Assembly: GCA_021734005.1 (NCBI GenBank)
Contig: JAIPJV010000002.1
Location: 1-28,734, forward strand
From: Fidelibacterota bacterium
GTDB taxonomy: Bacteria; Fidelibacterota; UBA2242; JAFGTP01
Direction of reading: 5' to 3'
DNA: 28,734 nt
Both the position numbers and the translations under genes were made by a program. Shown here piece after piece: positions 1-9,618 of the stretch (position 1 is the first letter of the stretch; every line of letters begins with the position of its first letter). The notes beneath the pieces were generated by a model. It was not told the DNA's origin. It searched no databases and saw nothing but the letters and a program-made list of their open reading frames with translations.

Positions 1-1603
1 AGGTTTCAATATCAGGAAATTGCTGAATAATGTAGGGATTCCCCAGAGAAACAGTGACCATGTTAGGTGATTTGTTTGAAAGCTGCTTGATAAAATCAAT
101 CTGGCGGTTGAATAGTTCAATACGGCCTTTAAAGGCCTGATATCGGGCAAAAACTCCAGCAATGACCAGACTGTTATCCGAAATGTTTTCCAGAATAGAA
201 TCATATTGCTTCTGACTGGTTTCTGAATCTAGAATGTATCGATTTGCCGCAGGAATTTTGCTCAACACGGTCTGATTAAAAGCGTTCCACCTATTGTTGC
301 GATCATTATCATAGATGCTGATTACATAAGCATCATTGTATTTTCTATCCAGAGGAATAAGCTCATTTTTATCAAGAGCCAGTGTGATACCTTTTTCAGC
401 AGCTTTTCGAGCAAAATCATTGATCTCATCAGAAGCCAGTTGCTCTTCCAGTTCCTCAAGATCAGAATACCGGGATTTATCCAGACCCAGTTTCTTTTTC
501 AAGGTTAGAATTCTCCTTACCGAACTATCAATTCTGGCTTCCGATAAATGGCCTTTATCAACTGCCGTTTTAATAGCTGTTATAATTGAATCGGAACTGA
601 TATTTCCGGAATTTATCAATACATCACAGCCAGCTTTTATAGCTTGAACATAAGAATATTCCCGGGTAAAATTATTAACAATCCCGCCCATCTCCATTGC
701 ATCAGTATAGACCACGCCATCAAAATTCAATTCTGACCGTAAAAGACCATTCAACATTTTGGAGCTCAAAGTGGCGGGAAGACCGGGTTCGTTTTGAATA
801 TTGGGAAGGCTGATATGAGCGCTCATCACAGAATATACGCCTTCACCGATCATTCTCTTGAAAGGGCGCAACTCCATCTTTTGCAATTCACTTTTACTGG
901 AATAGATGACCGGTAAACTGAGATGAGAATCTGAGGCTGTATTACCGTGTCCGGGAAAATGTTTGGCACAACTGGAGACATTTTCAGACTGACATCCCCG
1001 CATGTAGGCAGTTGCCATTTCATTGACTAGCTCCGGGGTCTCTCCAAAAGAACGAATATTTATTATAGGATTGGCAGGATTGTTATTTATATCCACAACA
1101 GGATTGAAGATCTGGTTTATGCCCATTAAACGACTTTCCCGGGCGGAATATTTTCCGAATTGATAGGCCAGCTGAGTATCGCGAGCAGCCCCAAAAGCCA
1201 TATTAAAAGGAAAAGTAGTCGCTCCTTCTACCAGAAAACCGGCTCCCCGCTCAAAATCAGCAGTGAATATCAAAGGCGTTTTTGCCATTTTCTGCATCTT
1301 TTTTGTATAATGGTATAATGTCAGAGCATCGCCACCCCAAAAATGGTAACCAAAAACGTTATTATCTTTGATGTCATGCTGGATTGTTTTCCATTGGTCT
1401 GATTTCTCATTGAGGAAAGTAGCGCGACGAGCCATGAGAATCATCTGTCCGATCTTTTCATTCAGAGTTAGAGACTCCATTTGTTGATCGATCCAGTTTC
1501 CATTTTGCGGGGAATATTCCGTACTAAGATCTTTTGTAGTAGTACAGGCGGTTAAGAAAATTAGCAAAATTAACGAACTAACTAAAATAAATTTTTTTGA
1601 CAT
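1..1603 (-). CDS. Glycoside hydrolase family 3 lipoprotein (NagZ/beta-glucosidase type), 3' end outside window
   Basis: Reading the minus strand from ATG 1603-1601 gives 534 open codons that run off the left edge, so the C-terminus is missing. The N-terminus is a lipoprotein signal with lipobox L-T-A-C (Cys20). The GH3 catalytic barrel follows: K-H-F-P-G-H-G at residues 214-220, an Asp225/His227 pair as in the NagZ acid/base loop, and Y-T-D-A-M-E-M at 299-305, where Asp301 is the expected nucleophile. From about residue 395 the sequence resembles the second (alpha/beta sandwich) GH3 domain. By family it removes terminal beta-linked GlcNAc or glucose from glycans; the D-S-H loop favours an N-acetylhexosaminidase, possibly for peptidoglycan or chitin fragments. 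An in-frame ATG lies six codons upstream (1621-1619), but AGAGG sits six bases before 1603, so I chose the latter. Some relatives carry a C-terminal beta-lactamase-like domain, which cannot be judged here. The gene is transcribed away from the receptor operon. Confidence 0.9.
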   Translation of the reverse strand, partial: MSKKFILVSSLILLIFLTACTTTKDLSTEYSPQNGNWIDQQMESLTLNEKIGQMILMARRATFLNEKSDQWKTIQHDIKDNNVFGYHFWGGDALTLYHYTKKMQKMAKTPLIFTADFERGAGFLVEGATTFPFNMAFGAARDTQLAYQFGKYSARESRLMGINQIFNPVVDINNNPANPIINIRSFGETPELVNEMATAYMRGCQSENVSSCAKHFPGHGNTASDSHLSLPVIYSSKSELQKMELRPFKRMIGEGVYSVMSAHISLPNIQNEPGLPATLSSKMLNGLLRSELNFDGVVYTDAMEMGGIVNNFTREYSYVQAIKAGCDVLINSGNISSDSIITAIKTAVDKGHLSEARIDSSVRRILTLKKKLGLDKSRYSDLEELEEQLASDEINDFARKAAEKGITLALDKNELIPLDRKYNDAYVISIYDNDRNNRWNAFNQTVLSKIPAANRYILDSETSQKQYDSILENISDNSLVIAGVFARYQAFKGRIELFNRQIDFIKQLSNKSPNMVTVSLGNPYIIQQFPDIET

Positions 1604-1996
1604 CGAAACCTCTTGTTTCATTTAAAAAAATAAAAAGATGATAGCGAACTAAGATAAAAATTTTTTAATAAAGCCTATTGCAAATTGAAAAGCTGGAGAT
1701 TATGAAAAATGATCTCCCAAAATTAATCATTGAACATCATCCAGTTGGGCCAACCGGGAAAACTAAAAATTCATTTTCTCAAATAAATAAGCACTCTAAC
1801 CAAACAAAGATGTTAAATTTTAATTAATAAAATGGTTAATTGCAAACTAAGAGAATTAAAATTATTCATTAATCTGTAGAGTAGAATTTGAAAATTATTT
1901 TTTTGTTGATTCCTTGGATATTTTATGATACTTTTTGTTATTCATTTATGAGGTTTATTTGTCAGCACAATTAGGTTTTAACAAAGGGAGGAGTTA
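1604..1996. other. Divergent intergenic region between the GH3 gene and receptor operon 1
   Basis: This is about 390 bp of very AT-rich sequence between two divergent genes, so it should carry both promoters. I find no gene or RNA in it. A weak hairpin of GGAGAT (1695-1700) with ATCTCC (1712-1717) and a short palindrome-like GTTGG-G-CCAAC (1744-1754) are the only symmetrical elements. For the rightward operon, TTGTTG (1903-1908) and TATGAT (1924-1929) are 15 bp apart, too close for a confident promoter call. A strong Shine-Dalgarno GGGAGGAG occupies 1986-1993 before the receptor ATG. Confidence 0.5.
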
Positions 1997-4759
1997 ATGA
2001 AGAGGGTTTTTTTGTTAAGCTTACTAACCATCTTGCTTCTACAAACTCCGGTGTTCAGTGGTACGACCGGAAAAATTATGGGGCAAATTATTGATTCGGA
2101 GAGCGGTGAACCCCTCGTTGGGGTTAATGTTATTATACAGGGAACCACACTCGGTGCTTCCACCGATGCAAATGGCCAATTCATCATAATTAATATTTCA
2201 CCTGGCGTATATTCTGTGAAAGCATCAATGATGGGGTATAAGGCTGTTTTGACAAAAAATGTGAGAGTTAAACTGGATTTGACAACCAATCTCAATGTTG
2301 AAATGGTACCTACAGCAGTCCAGGGTGAATCGGTCATTGTTACTGCCCAGAGGGAGATTATCCAAAAGGATCTTACTTCTTCTCAGTCTATTGTGGGTAG
2401 TGAAGAGATCGAGGATATGCCTATCGAGGAATTTGAACAGGCTGTTAAACTTAAAGCCGGTGTAGTTGAAGGCAGTGGTGGAGAAATGCATATTCGTGGT
2501 GGTCGCTCAAGTGAAATTGCGTTTATGGTAGATGGAATTTCTGTAACGGATCCCTACAACAATAGTATGGGAGTTGAAATTGAAAACAATGCTATTCAGG
2601 AATTGCAGGTAGTAAGTGGAACTTTCAATGCCGAATATGGTCAGGCAATGTCAGGTATTATTAATATTGTAACCAAAGAAGGAAATTATCAGAACTACTC
2701 GGGAAATTTATCTGTATATTTTGGAGAATATTATACCGAAGATACAGATATTTTCTATAAAGGGGATCAATTTGATATCAATAATATTAATGATATTCAA
2801 GGTAGTGTGAGCGGCCCATTACCCTTTCTAAAAGATAAGGCTTCGTTCTTTCTGTCAGGTCGCTATAATCGTGATAATGGTTACTATAATGGTAAAAGAT
2901 TATACAATCCTGATTCCTATGTCATGGATTCCACTCATACAGAGTGGTATCTTGACACTACTAATCTAGGTGATGGCAAAGTAGTACCCATGAATCCTTC
3001 CGAGCAGATTTCATTGCAGGGAAAACTGGGATTTAGGGTCACGCCCGATATTAAATTAACCCTAAGCGGCCAGGGAAGTAAAACTCAGTCTCAGGGATAT
3101 AGCCATTATTATTTCTATAATCCGGATGGTCGGCCGCACTACTACAGTAATAATTTTAACGGAATTGTGAATCTAAATCATACGCTTTCATCCCGCTCCT
3201 ATTACTCTTTAAAATATTCATTTACCCAAAATGAAAGCAAAAGTTATACTTACGAAAATCCTACTGACTCCACAAAGTACAATACTGACCCACTGGTTTT
3301 CAATGAATTTTCCGGTTATCAATTCCTCTTGAGCGGAATGTATATGGGGCACAATTATCGAACATCGACTATCCAAACACTGAAAGGTGATATTACCAGT
3401 CAGATAACAAGAAATCATCTCATAAAATCCGGCTTTGAATTCAAATTAAATACAATTGATAGGCTGAGTTACAATGTTCAGGTTAATAAAAACACGGATT
3501 GGGAACCTACAATTCCTAAATATGATCCAGATAATCCCGGTACAGAGATTTATAAAAATAGCATTAATTATGATGAATCTATTGATGAGCCCTGGGAAAT
3601 GGCTTTTTATATTCAGGATAAAATGGAATTTAAGGATATGATTGTCAATCTAGGTTTTAGGTATGAATACTTTAATTCTAATGGTCGAATATTGACGGAT
3701 CCCCGTGACCCAAATCCATATTCACCGATGTATCCCAGCCACATATTTCATGATGAGGATGGTGATGGCGTCCAGGATCCTGATGAACCAGAAATGACTG
3801 ATGATGAGAGACTTGATTTTTGGTTTGAAGATTCTGAACCTAAGACTCAGCTCAGTCCTCGCCTGGGAATTTCTTATCCGATTACAGATCGAGGAGTTAT
3901 CCATTTTTCCTATGGTCATTTTTTACAAATGCCACCAATGATGTATATGTTTGCCAATCCTGATAATGAAGTCACACCCGGTTATTCGGCAACTATGGGA
4001 AATGCCAATCTGGAACCTCAGAGAACAGTCCAATATGAGATTGGTTTGCAGCAACAAATATCTGCAAATTTTGATTTTGATGTTACTGGATTTTATAAAG
4101 ATATTAGGAATCTGACCAGTACAGAAGTAGTAGAAACCTATGTGGCGGGAACATTTTATGGTCAATATGTAAACTATGATTTTGGAAATTCAAAAGGGAT
4201 AACTTTTTCTCTTACAAAACGAAGAAGCAATTATTTATCAGCTACTCTGGATTATACTTTTAGTCTTGCTGAAGGTAATGCCTCTGATCCTACTCAGCGA
4301 TTTTGGGATGCTGCTGCAGGTGCTCAACCTCAGAAGCAATTGATATTCCTGGATTGGGATCAACGCCACACTTTGAACGGCACAGTTAGTTTTTCTGATC
4401 CTGATAATTGGGGTGTCACTTTTCTGGGAAGTTATGGCAGCGGTTTACCCTATACACCTTCTAATGTTGGGGGGAACCCGGAAACTTTTAAAAATAGTGG
4501 AAGAAAACCGCCTCAATACGAACTCGATATGCAGGCCTTTAAAAAATTCAATAGGGAAAATTATAGCCTATCTTTCATGCTAAAGGTCTACAATATTTTT
4601 GATAGGCGCAATATGAGATATGTATTTTCCCGAACAGGAAGTGCAGCCTATAATATTCGAGAAGAAGATGTAGAGGTCCCGGATAGATATGATATTCGTC
4701 CGGATTATTATACAGCACCAAGATTGATCAAGCTCGGTATGAGAATAGAATTTAAGTAA
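1997..4759 (+). CDS. TonB-dependent outer-membrane receptor with N-terminal CarboxypepD_reg-like domain (cassette 1)
   Basis: The 920-aa product starts with a Sec signal peptide (residues 1 to about 22). A CarboxypepD_reg-like beta-sandwich (about 25-105, with G-K-I-M-G-Q and S-T-D-A-N-G-Q-F) follows, then a TonB-box-like stretch E-S-V-I-V-T-A at 111-117. The plug domain spans about 118-230 with H-I-R-G-G-R and M-V-D-G-I, and a long beta-barrel ends in I-E-F-K. By family it imports a ligand across the outer membrane using TonB energy; the ligand is unknown. An Asp-rich loop near residues 585-600 (D-E-D-G-D-G) resembles a calcium-binding repeat inside an extracellular loop. The start has GGAGG five bases upstream. 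The next gene begins 10 bp after the stop, so they are co-transcribed. It is paralogous to the receptor at 15988-18882, with near-identical plug motifs. It belongs to the SusC-like or oar-like side of the superfamily, but no SusD gene is present. Confidence 0.93.
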   Translation: MKRVFLLSLLTILLLQTPVFSGTTGKIMGQIIDSESGEPLVGVNVIIQGTTLGASTDANGQFIIINISPGVYSVKASMMGYKAVLTKNVRVKLDLTTNLNVEMVPTAVQGESVIVTAQREIIQKDLTSSQSIVGSEEIEDMPIEEFEQAVKLKAGVVEGSGGEMHIRGGRSSEIAFMVDGISVTDPYNNSMGVEIENNAIQELQVVSGTFNAEYGQAMSGIINIVTKEGNYQNYSGNLSVYFGEYYTEDTDIFYKGDQFDINNINDIQGSVSGPLPFLKDKASFFLSGRYNRDNGYYNGKRLYNPDSYVMDSTHTEWYLDTTNLGDGKVVPMNPSEQISLQGKLGFRVTPDIKLTLSGQGSKTQSQGYSHYYFYNPDGRPHYYSNNFNGIVNLNHTLSSRSYYSLKYSFTQNESKSYTYENPTDSTKYNTDPLVFNEFSGYQFLLSGMYMGHNYRTSTIQTLKGDITSQITRNHLIKSGFEFKLNTIDRLSYNVQVNKNTDWEPTIPKYDPDNPGTEIYKNSINYDESIDEPWEMAFYIQDKMEFKDMIVNLGFRYEYFNSNGRILTDPRDPNPYSPMYPSHIFHDEDGDGVQDPDEPEMTDDERLDFWFEDSEPKTQLSPRLGISYPITDRGVIHFSYGHFLQMPPMMYMFANPDNEVTPGYSATMGNANLEPQRTVQYEIGLQQQISANFDFDVTGFYKDIRNLTSTEVVETYVAGTFYGQYVNYDFGNSKGITFSLTKRRSNYLSATLDYTFSLAEGNASDPTQRFWDAAAGAQPQKQLIFLDWDQRHTLNGTVSFSDPDNWGVTFLGSYGSGLPYTPSNVGGNPETFKNSGRKPPQYELDMQAFKKFNRENYSLSFMLKVYNIFDRRNMRYVFSRTGSAAYNIREEDVEVPDRYDIRPDYYTAPRLIKLGMRIEFK

Positions 4760-4769
4760 GAGGAAAAGA

Positions 4770-7700
4770 ATGTATAAAATCAGAACATTTATAAAAGCAG
4801 CAATTATTGGAAGCCTACTTTTTTCTATCCTGTGGTCTGCTGATGGCAAGGTGGATAAAACTGAGCAGGAAAATCTGGCTAAACAGTCTGCTACTTCCGG
4901 TTATCTGGATAGAAAAAAAGGTATTATGGATGGTAATTTAATATTAACACTTTTTTATAATTATGGAGGGATCGGCAATTGGTCGATTGCAGACCGCTTA
5001 AATTCTGGTATTTACCCAAAAGGAACTGGCCGTAGTTATTTTGCTGAATTTACTCCTATAGTTGGAGCCGAATGTCACAGCGCAGACAAAGAACGCACCG
5101 GCATTCACATTTTTAGTGACGGAATTGTAGTAGATTCTCGAAACCAAATGGATAAAGATGAAAATGGAAACCAGTTGGGCTGGAATCCAATTCCCGGCTA
5201 TGCCAATCCTCTTCAAGATAAAATTGCAATGAGTGATGATCCTGACAGCTGGCCTGCTACCTGGCCGGATAAAGATGATAGCTGGAATGGCGACTGGAAT
5301 GGGCAATACGGGAAATATGTACGTGGTGATCTGGAGACCTATTTTGTTATGAATGACTATAATAATGACGAATTTACCCACTATCCGTTTCAGCTTAGTG
5401 ATTATTCCCACCTCACCGGTGATATTACTGTTACCAATGATACAGCCGGAACGCTTGAGTTAACCGTTGATGAAGCAATTTTCAACCCAGATCAAATCAA
5501 TATTTATAGTAGAACAAACAGTGATGTTGTCAAAGTCCATGCTGCTCAGGAATCAAACACTTTATTTTATAAAATTTCAGATTTCGGCTCAATTAATGAA
5601 TCAGGCTTTACAAATAAATTGATTCTGGATGGAAGTTTTAACCGGAGCCTAATAGAAGATCAGTCTGATGTTGATTTTTCTATAATGGATGGTAAGGATC
5701 GCGGCCTCGGTTTTCAGGTTAGAGTTCGCGGATACCAGTGGGCCCATCCTGCTGCTGAAGATCTGATAATCTGGACTTACTGGATTTCTAATTTAAGTGA
5801 TTATGATTATGAAAAAACAGTATTTGGTATGTATGGTGATGCCGATGTTGGAGATGATGGTGATCAGCATGATGATGATGCCTGGTTTGATCGACCAAAT
5901 GCTATAGTCTATCAGTATGACCATGATATGTGGAGTGCTCAAAAAGGCGGCTTCAAACCGGCTTATTTTGGATGGCGGTTTTTAGAATCACCAGGTGATC
6001 CCTTGGATGGAAAAGATAACGATTATGATGGGATGGTTGATGAGTCCCAGTCAGATGGAATTGATAATGACGTAGACTGGGAAGCAGAATTTGATGATAA
6101 AGGTTCCGATGGTATAGGTCCAAATGATCAAGATTATCCCGGACCTGATCCTGACGGTACCGAAGGTAATGGACAACCTGATCCAGGTGAACCAGATTTT
6201 GAATATACTGATAATGATGAATCTGATCAAATCGGTCTGACAAGCTTTGAAGCCCGACCCTGGCCTGGAATTTTGAGCTCTGATGATGAAAGAGTATGGA
6301 CACAAACAAAACCTGACTTCTTTGGTAATATACCTCAGACTCAGGATCTAACATTTCTGTATGGGTCTGGTTATTTTGAACTACCTTCTATTAAAACCGA
6401 TTCTGCCAATAGTAAAAGAAAGTTTTCAGTTGCTATGGTTCTTGGGGAAGATAGACAGGATATATTTAATAATGCTCAGGTGATTCAGCGGATTTATGAT
6501 GCCGATTATGCTTTTGCTAAACCGCCTCGAAAACCGCAAGTCACTGTTGTACCGGGTGATGGAAAGGCTACCTTATATTGGGATAAAAGAGCGGAAAATT
6601 CTATTGATCATATATATGGAAAAGATTTTGAGGGCTATCGAATCTATCGGGCAACCGATCCAAACTTTTTGGAGTCCCGGGTAATTTCTGATGCCTATGG
6701 TCATTTGACTTATAATAAACCTATAGCTCAATTTGATATAGAAAACGGTTTGGAAGGTCTTCATCCTATTGACTTTAATGGTGTGAAATTTAATGTCGGT
6801 GATGATACGGGATTGCAGTATTCATTTGTAGATACGACTGTTACTAATGGCCAGACCTATTATTATGCTGTCTGTTCTTATGATAAGGGCTATTATAATA
6901 ATTTTTACGAAAATGGATGGTCAGAAAAGGATTCACTACCACCTATGCAACCATCTGAATGCAGTAAACGTCTGGAAACTGATGTTCGGGGTGAGGTTGT
7001 AGAAACCGATGATAATACTGTCGTTGTCGTACCTAATGCACCGGCTGCAGGATATAAACCGCCGGAAATAAATAATATTGATTCAACACAGTTCATCGGC
7101 ACAGGAACAGTGGACATTGAGATAGTAGATTCAAGACAAGTTGAAGAAAACAGAGTTTACGAGATCCATTTTAAAGATGAAGGTACAGATGGAATTGATA
7201 ATGATGGAGATTGGGTTGCATGGGAAGATGAAGCCGATGGAATCTGGAATATTGTCAATCAAAGTACGGATGATGAATGGCATGAACCTTTTGATGATTA
7301 TGGTCTGGATGGATTACCGGATTCTCTGGAAACTGATTGGAATCCTAACTATAATCCTGACCCCAATCACGATAATTATAGCAAATATAATAATATGATA
7401 GATCGCTTTGATAATGATGGAGACGGTCTTATTGATTCTGCTGATATTGTTTTGGATACAAACTATGTTGTTGATTCAACAAATGCTACAATAGATACTC
7501 TATATTTTACAGTTGATACAGTCTATGATGATTGGGGGACAGAAAATAATCACGAGATTGACTGGATTGATGAGAATAATGATGGAATTTATCAAAAATC
7601 AGAATCCGGAGAAGCATTTCAAGACCTTGGCAATGGAGTTCGTGATGAAGGCGAAGAACTTGTTCACGATGTTGGCATTGATGGAGTAAAAGGCACAAAT

Positions 7701-9605
7701 GACGAAGGCGAAGGCGATGGTATACCAACGCCCGGTATTCCAGGTGATCCTGAAAAACCCGGTGAACCATTTGTAGATATCCGGGATAATGGTGAAAGAG
7801 TTCGAAATACCACTACCTTTACCCTCATTGACATGACTGACAGTGCTTCGCCTGATACTTTGATTAAAGAATCCCACTGGATTAATGGTGAAAAGTTTAA
7901 TGACTTTTATCACGGTATGCATATAGAAGTAGAAACAGCAGAAATTGGTGTTCAGGAAGCTACCAGTCAATGGTCCAGTTCAGAAGTGCTATTTTCTCAT
8001 ACAACAACTCTATTTAATGTTGGGGTAGGCGGAATTCCAATTCCCCATGATTATAAAGTCTATGTGGTTGATTCGGCAAAATACGAGGCCTATAACCGGA
8101 AAATGGCACCCTTTTATATAATTGATGAAACTACAGGAGACACTTCTGATTTTGTCTATTTTCCCGTTAATGATAATCAAAAATTATCGGCTGGAGATAA
8201 AATTATTCCTTTGGTTGATAATTATGATCCTTCCTCTCCCAGCGATATAAAAGGAACCTGGCAGATAGCATTGACCAGTAAATTACCTTTTGTTCAGCAG
8301 GTTTACCAGGACTCTGAGGATAGATTGTGGACGATTGCCTCACCTCCAGATCAAGAAAATTATGTTGGTTTACTCACTGATAATGGCTGGCGCAGCTATC
8401 CTGTTTCCATGTTGAATGGCGAGACTGTAAAATTGAATTCCATTGGGGAATATGTAGATGGTACTCTCTGGTTTGGGACTTCAAATGGCATTTACTCCCT
8501 AGATAATTTTAGTCTGGAAAATACAGAGATCGATACTTTTGCTGGAGGAGATTATAATATTACCTCTATATTAGTGGCTAAAGATGGTTCGGCCTGGTTT
8601 GGCAGCAATTCTGGTCTGACTCATTATTTTGGTCCTAATAACAGTGAATTTTATGCCAGCGATGATAGTGTCTTTACTTCATATAAAATTACGGACATTT
8701 ATCAGGATACTGAGGATGAAAAAATCTGGTTTGGAACCCAAAATGGCTTGCTGGTCTGGGATGGTAGTATGAATACTATTGCTGGTAGTAATTTGCCTGA
8801 CGAATCTGTAAATACAATAGAATCAAATCAGGAAATGGTTTTGGTTGGTACTGATAATGGTATTGGAATCTACACTAAATCTGAGCAAAGCTGGACTAAT
8901 ATTTCTGGCAGCAGTCTGGTAGGTTCAAATGTTCGTGACATTGAGATTAGTTTATCTGATAGCAGAATATGGGTGGCAACTGATAATGGTCTCAGTATTT
9001 TGGAGAGTGATATTTTACCATTCTCAGAAGAAAAAGTCACAAATCATGATCTGGATACAGAAACAATCCGATCTAAAAATATAATAGCACTCCACTCAGT
9101 TTCTAATGATACAATGTGGATCGGGAATCACCAGGGCTTTGATTATTATACCGGTGGAGAATGGAAAACCACAGCACCCAGGCCTGGTGATGAATTCACC
9201 CTACGAACATCAAAACCTTATAATTCAGATGATATCTTTCGATATGAAACTTCAGCTGCTGCTATAGATGAAGAGGACGCCGGTAATGAACTTGATGATA
9301 TTGCTGTAGTTCCTAATCCATATATAGCTGCTGCATCCTGGGAACCCAAGCATCTTTTTACATCAGGAAGAGGAGTCAGAAAAATCGATTTTATCCATCT
9401 GCCAAAGAAGTGCACTATTAAAATATTCACAATAAGAGGATATTTGGTAAAAACTATTCAGCATGATGCTTCTTTGATTGATGGTACAGAGTCCTGGGAT
9501 TTGACTACTAAAGATGGACTTGATGTCGCCTATGGAGTCTATATATATCATGTCGAAGCTCCTGGTGTTGGTGAGAAAATTGGTAAATTCGCGATCATTA
9601 AATAG
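4770..9605 (+). CDS. 1611-aa secreted Asp-rich / FN3-like / Reg_prop propeller protein with T9SS sorting tail (cassette 1)
   Basis: This is a giant exported protein of unknown function. A signal peptide (about 1-23) is followed by an N-terminal module that includes L-F-Y-N-Y-G near residue 58 and R-G-Y-Q-W-A-H near 320. A first Asp/Asn-rich stretch covers about 409-490 (D-G-I-D-N-D style, likely metal binding). A fibronectin-III-like module lies at about 583-707, and a second, much longer Asp-rich stretch at about 797-1007. Reg_prop-like propeller blades follow at about 1172-1465, each with a W-F-G-T-x-N-G-L type core. A C-terminal beta domain from about 1506 starts V-V-P-N-P-Y and ends G-K-F-A-I-I-K, matching the T9SS type A sorting architecture. 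The Shine-Dalgarno AGAGG (4759-4763) touches the receptor stop codon, suggesting translational coupling. Reg_prop blades are best known as periplasmic sensors of hybrid two-component systems, but no kinase is fused here. Surface location and partnership with the receptor are inferred from context. Confidence 0.88.
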   Translation: MYKIRTFIKAAIIGSLLFSILWSADGKVDKTEQENLAKQSATSGYLDRKKGIMDGNLILTLFYNYGGIGNWSIADRLNSGIYPKGTGRSYFAEFTPIVGAECHSADKERTGIHIFSDGIVVDSRNQMDKDENGNQLGWNPIPGYANPLQDKIAMSDDPDSWPATWPDKDDSWNGDWNGQYGKYVRGDLETYFVMNDYNNDEFTHYPFQLSDYSHLTGDITVTNDTAGTLELTVDEAIFNPDQINIYSRTNSDVVKVHAAQESNTLFYKISDFGSINESGFTNKLILDGSFNRSLIEDQSDVDFSIMDGKDRGLGFQVRVRGYQWAHPAAEDLIIWTYWISNLSDYDYEKTVFGMYGDADVGDDGDQHDDDAWFDRPNAIVYQYDHDMWSAQKGGFKPAYFGWRFLESPGDPLDGKDNDYDGMVDESQSDGIDNDVDWEAEFDDKGSDGIGPNDQDYPGPDPDGTEGNGQPDPGEPDFEYTDNDESDQIGLTSFEARPWPGILSSDDERVWTQTKPDFFGNIPQTQDLTFLYGSGYFELPSIKTDSANSKRKFSVAMVLGEDRQDIFNNAQVIQRIYDADYAFAKPPRKPQVTVVPGDGKATLYWDKRAENSIDHIYGKDFEGYRIYRATDPNFLESRVISDAYGHLTYNKPIAQFDIENGLEGLHPIDFNGVKFNVGDDTGLQYSFVDTTVTNGQTYYYAVCSYDKGYYNNFYENGWSEKDSLPPMQPSECSKRLETDVRGEVVETDDNTVVVVPNAPAAGYKPPEINNIDSTQFIGTGTVDIEIVDSRQVEENRVYEIHFKDEGTDGIDNDGDWVAWEDEADGIWNIVNQSTDDEWHEPFDDYGLDGLPDSLETDWNPNYNPDPNHDNYSKYNNMIDRFDNDGDGLIDSADIVLDTNYVVDSTNATIDTLYFTVDTVYDDWGTENNHEIDWIDENNDGIYQKSESGEAFQDLGNGVRDEGEELVHDVGIDGVKGTNDEGEGDGIPTPGIPGDPEKPGEPFVDIRDNGERVRNTTTFTLIDMTDSASPDTLIKESHWINGEKFNDFYHGMHIEVETAEIGVQEATSQWSSSEVLFSHTTTLFNVGVGGIPIPHDYKVYVVDSAKYEAYNRKMAPFYIIDETTGDTSDFVYFPVNDNQKLSAGDKIIPLVDNYDPSSPSDIKGTWQIALTSKLPFVQQVYQDSEDRLWTIASPPDQENYVGLLTDNGWRSYPVSMLNGETVKLNSIGEYVDGTLWFGTSNGIYSLDNFSLENTEIDTFAGGDYNITSILVAKDGSAWFGSNSGLTHYFGPNNSEFYASDDSVFTSYKITDIYQDTEDEKIWFGTQNGLLVWDGSMNTIAGSNLPDESVNTIESNQEMVLVGTDNGIGIYTKSEQSWTNISGSSLVGSNVRDIEISLSDSRIWVATDNGLSILESDILPFSEEKVTNHDLDTETIRSKNIIALHSVSNDTMWIGNHQGFDYYTGGEWKTTAPRPGDEFTLRTSKPYNSDDIFRYETSAAAIDEEDAGNELDDIAVVPNPYIAAASWEPKHLFTSGRGVRKIDFIHLPKKCTIKIFTIRGYLVKTIQHDASLIDGTESWDLTTKDGLDVAYGVYIYHVEAPGVGEKIGKFAIIK

Positions 9606-9618
9606 ATTGAGGTAAGAT

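Noticed and set aside
1695..1717. GGAGAT/ATCTCC inverted repeat as a terminator or riboswitch
   Set aside because: The stem is six base pairs with an 11-nt loop, has no T-tract, and lies in the middle of a divergent promoter region.
1903..1940. Bacteroidota-type promoter (TTG and TAnnTTTG) before receptor operon 1
   Set aside because: The candidate -7 box TACTTTTTG has one base too many and the spacing is uncertain; the sigma-70-like alternative has only a 15-bp spacer.
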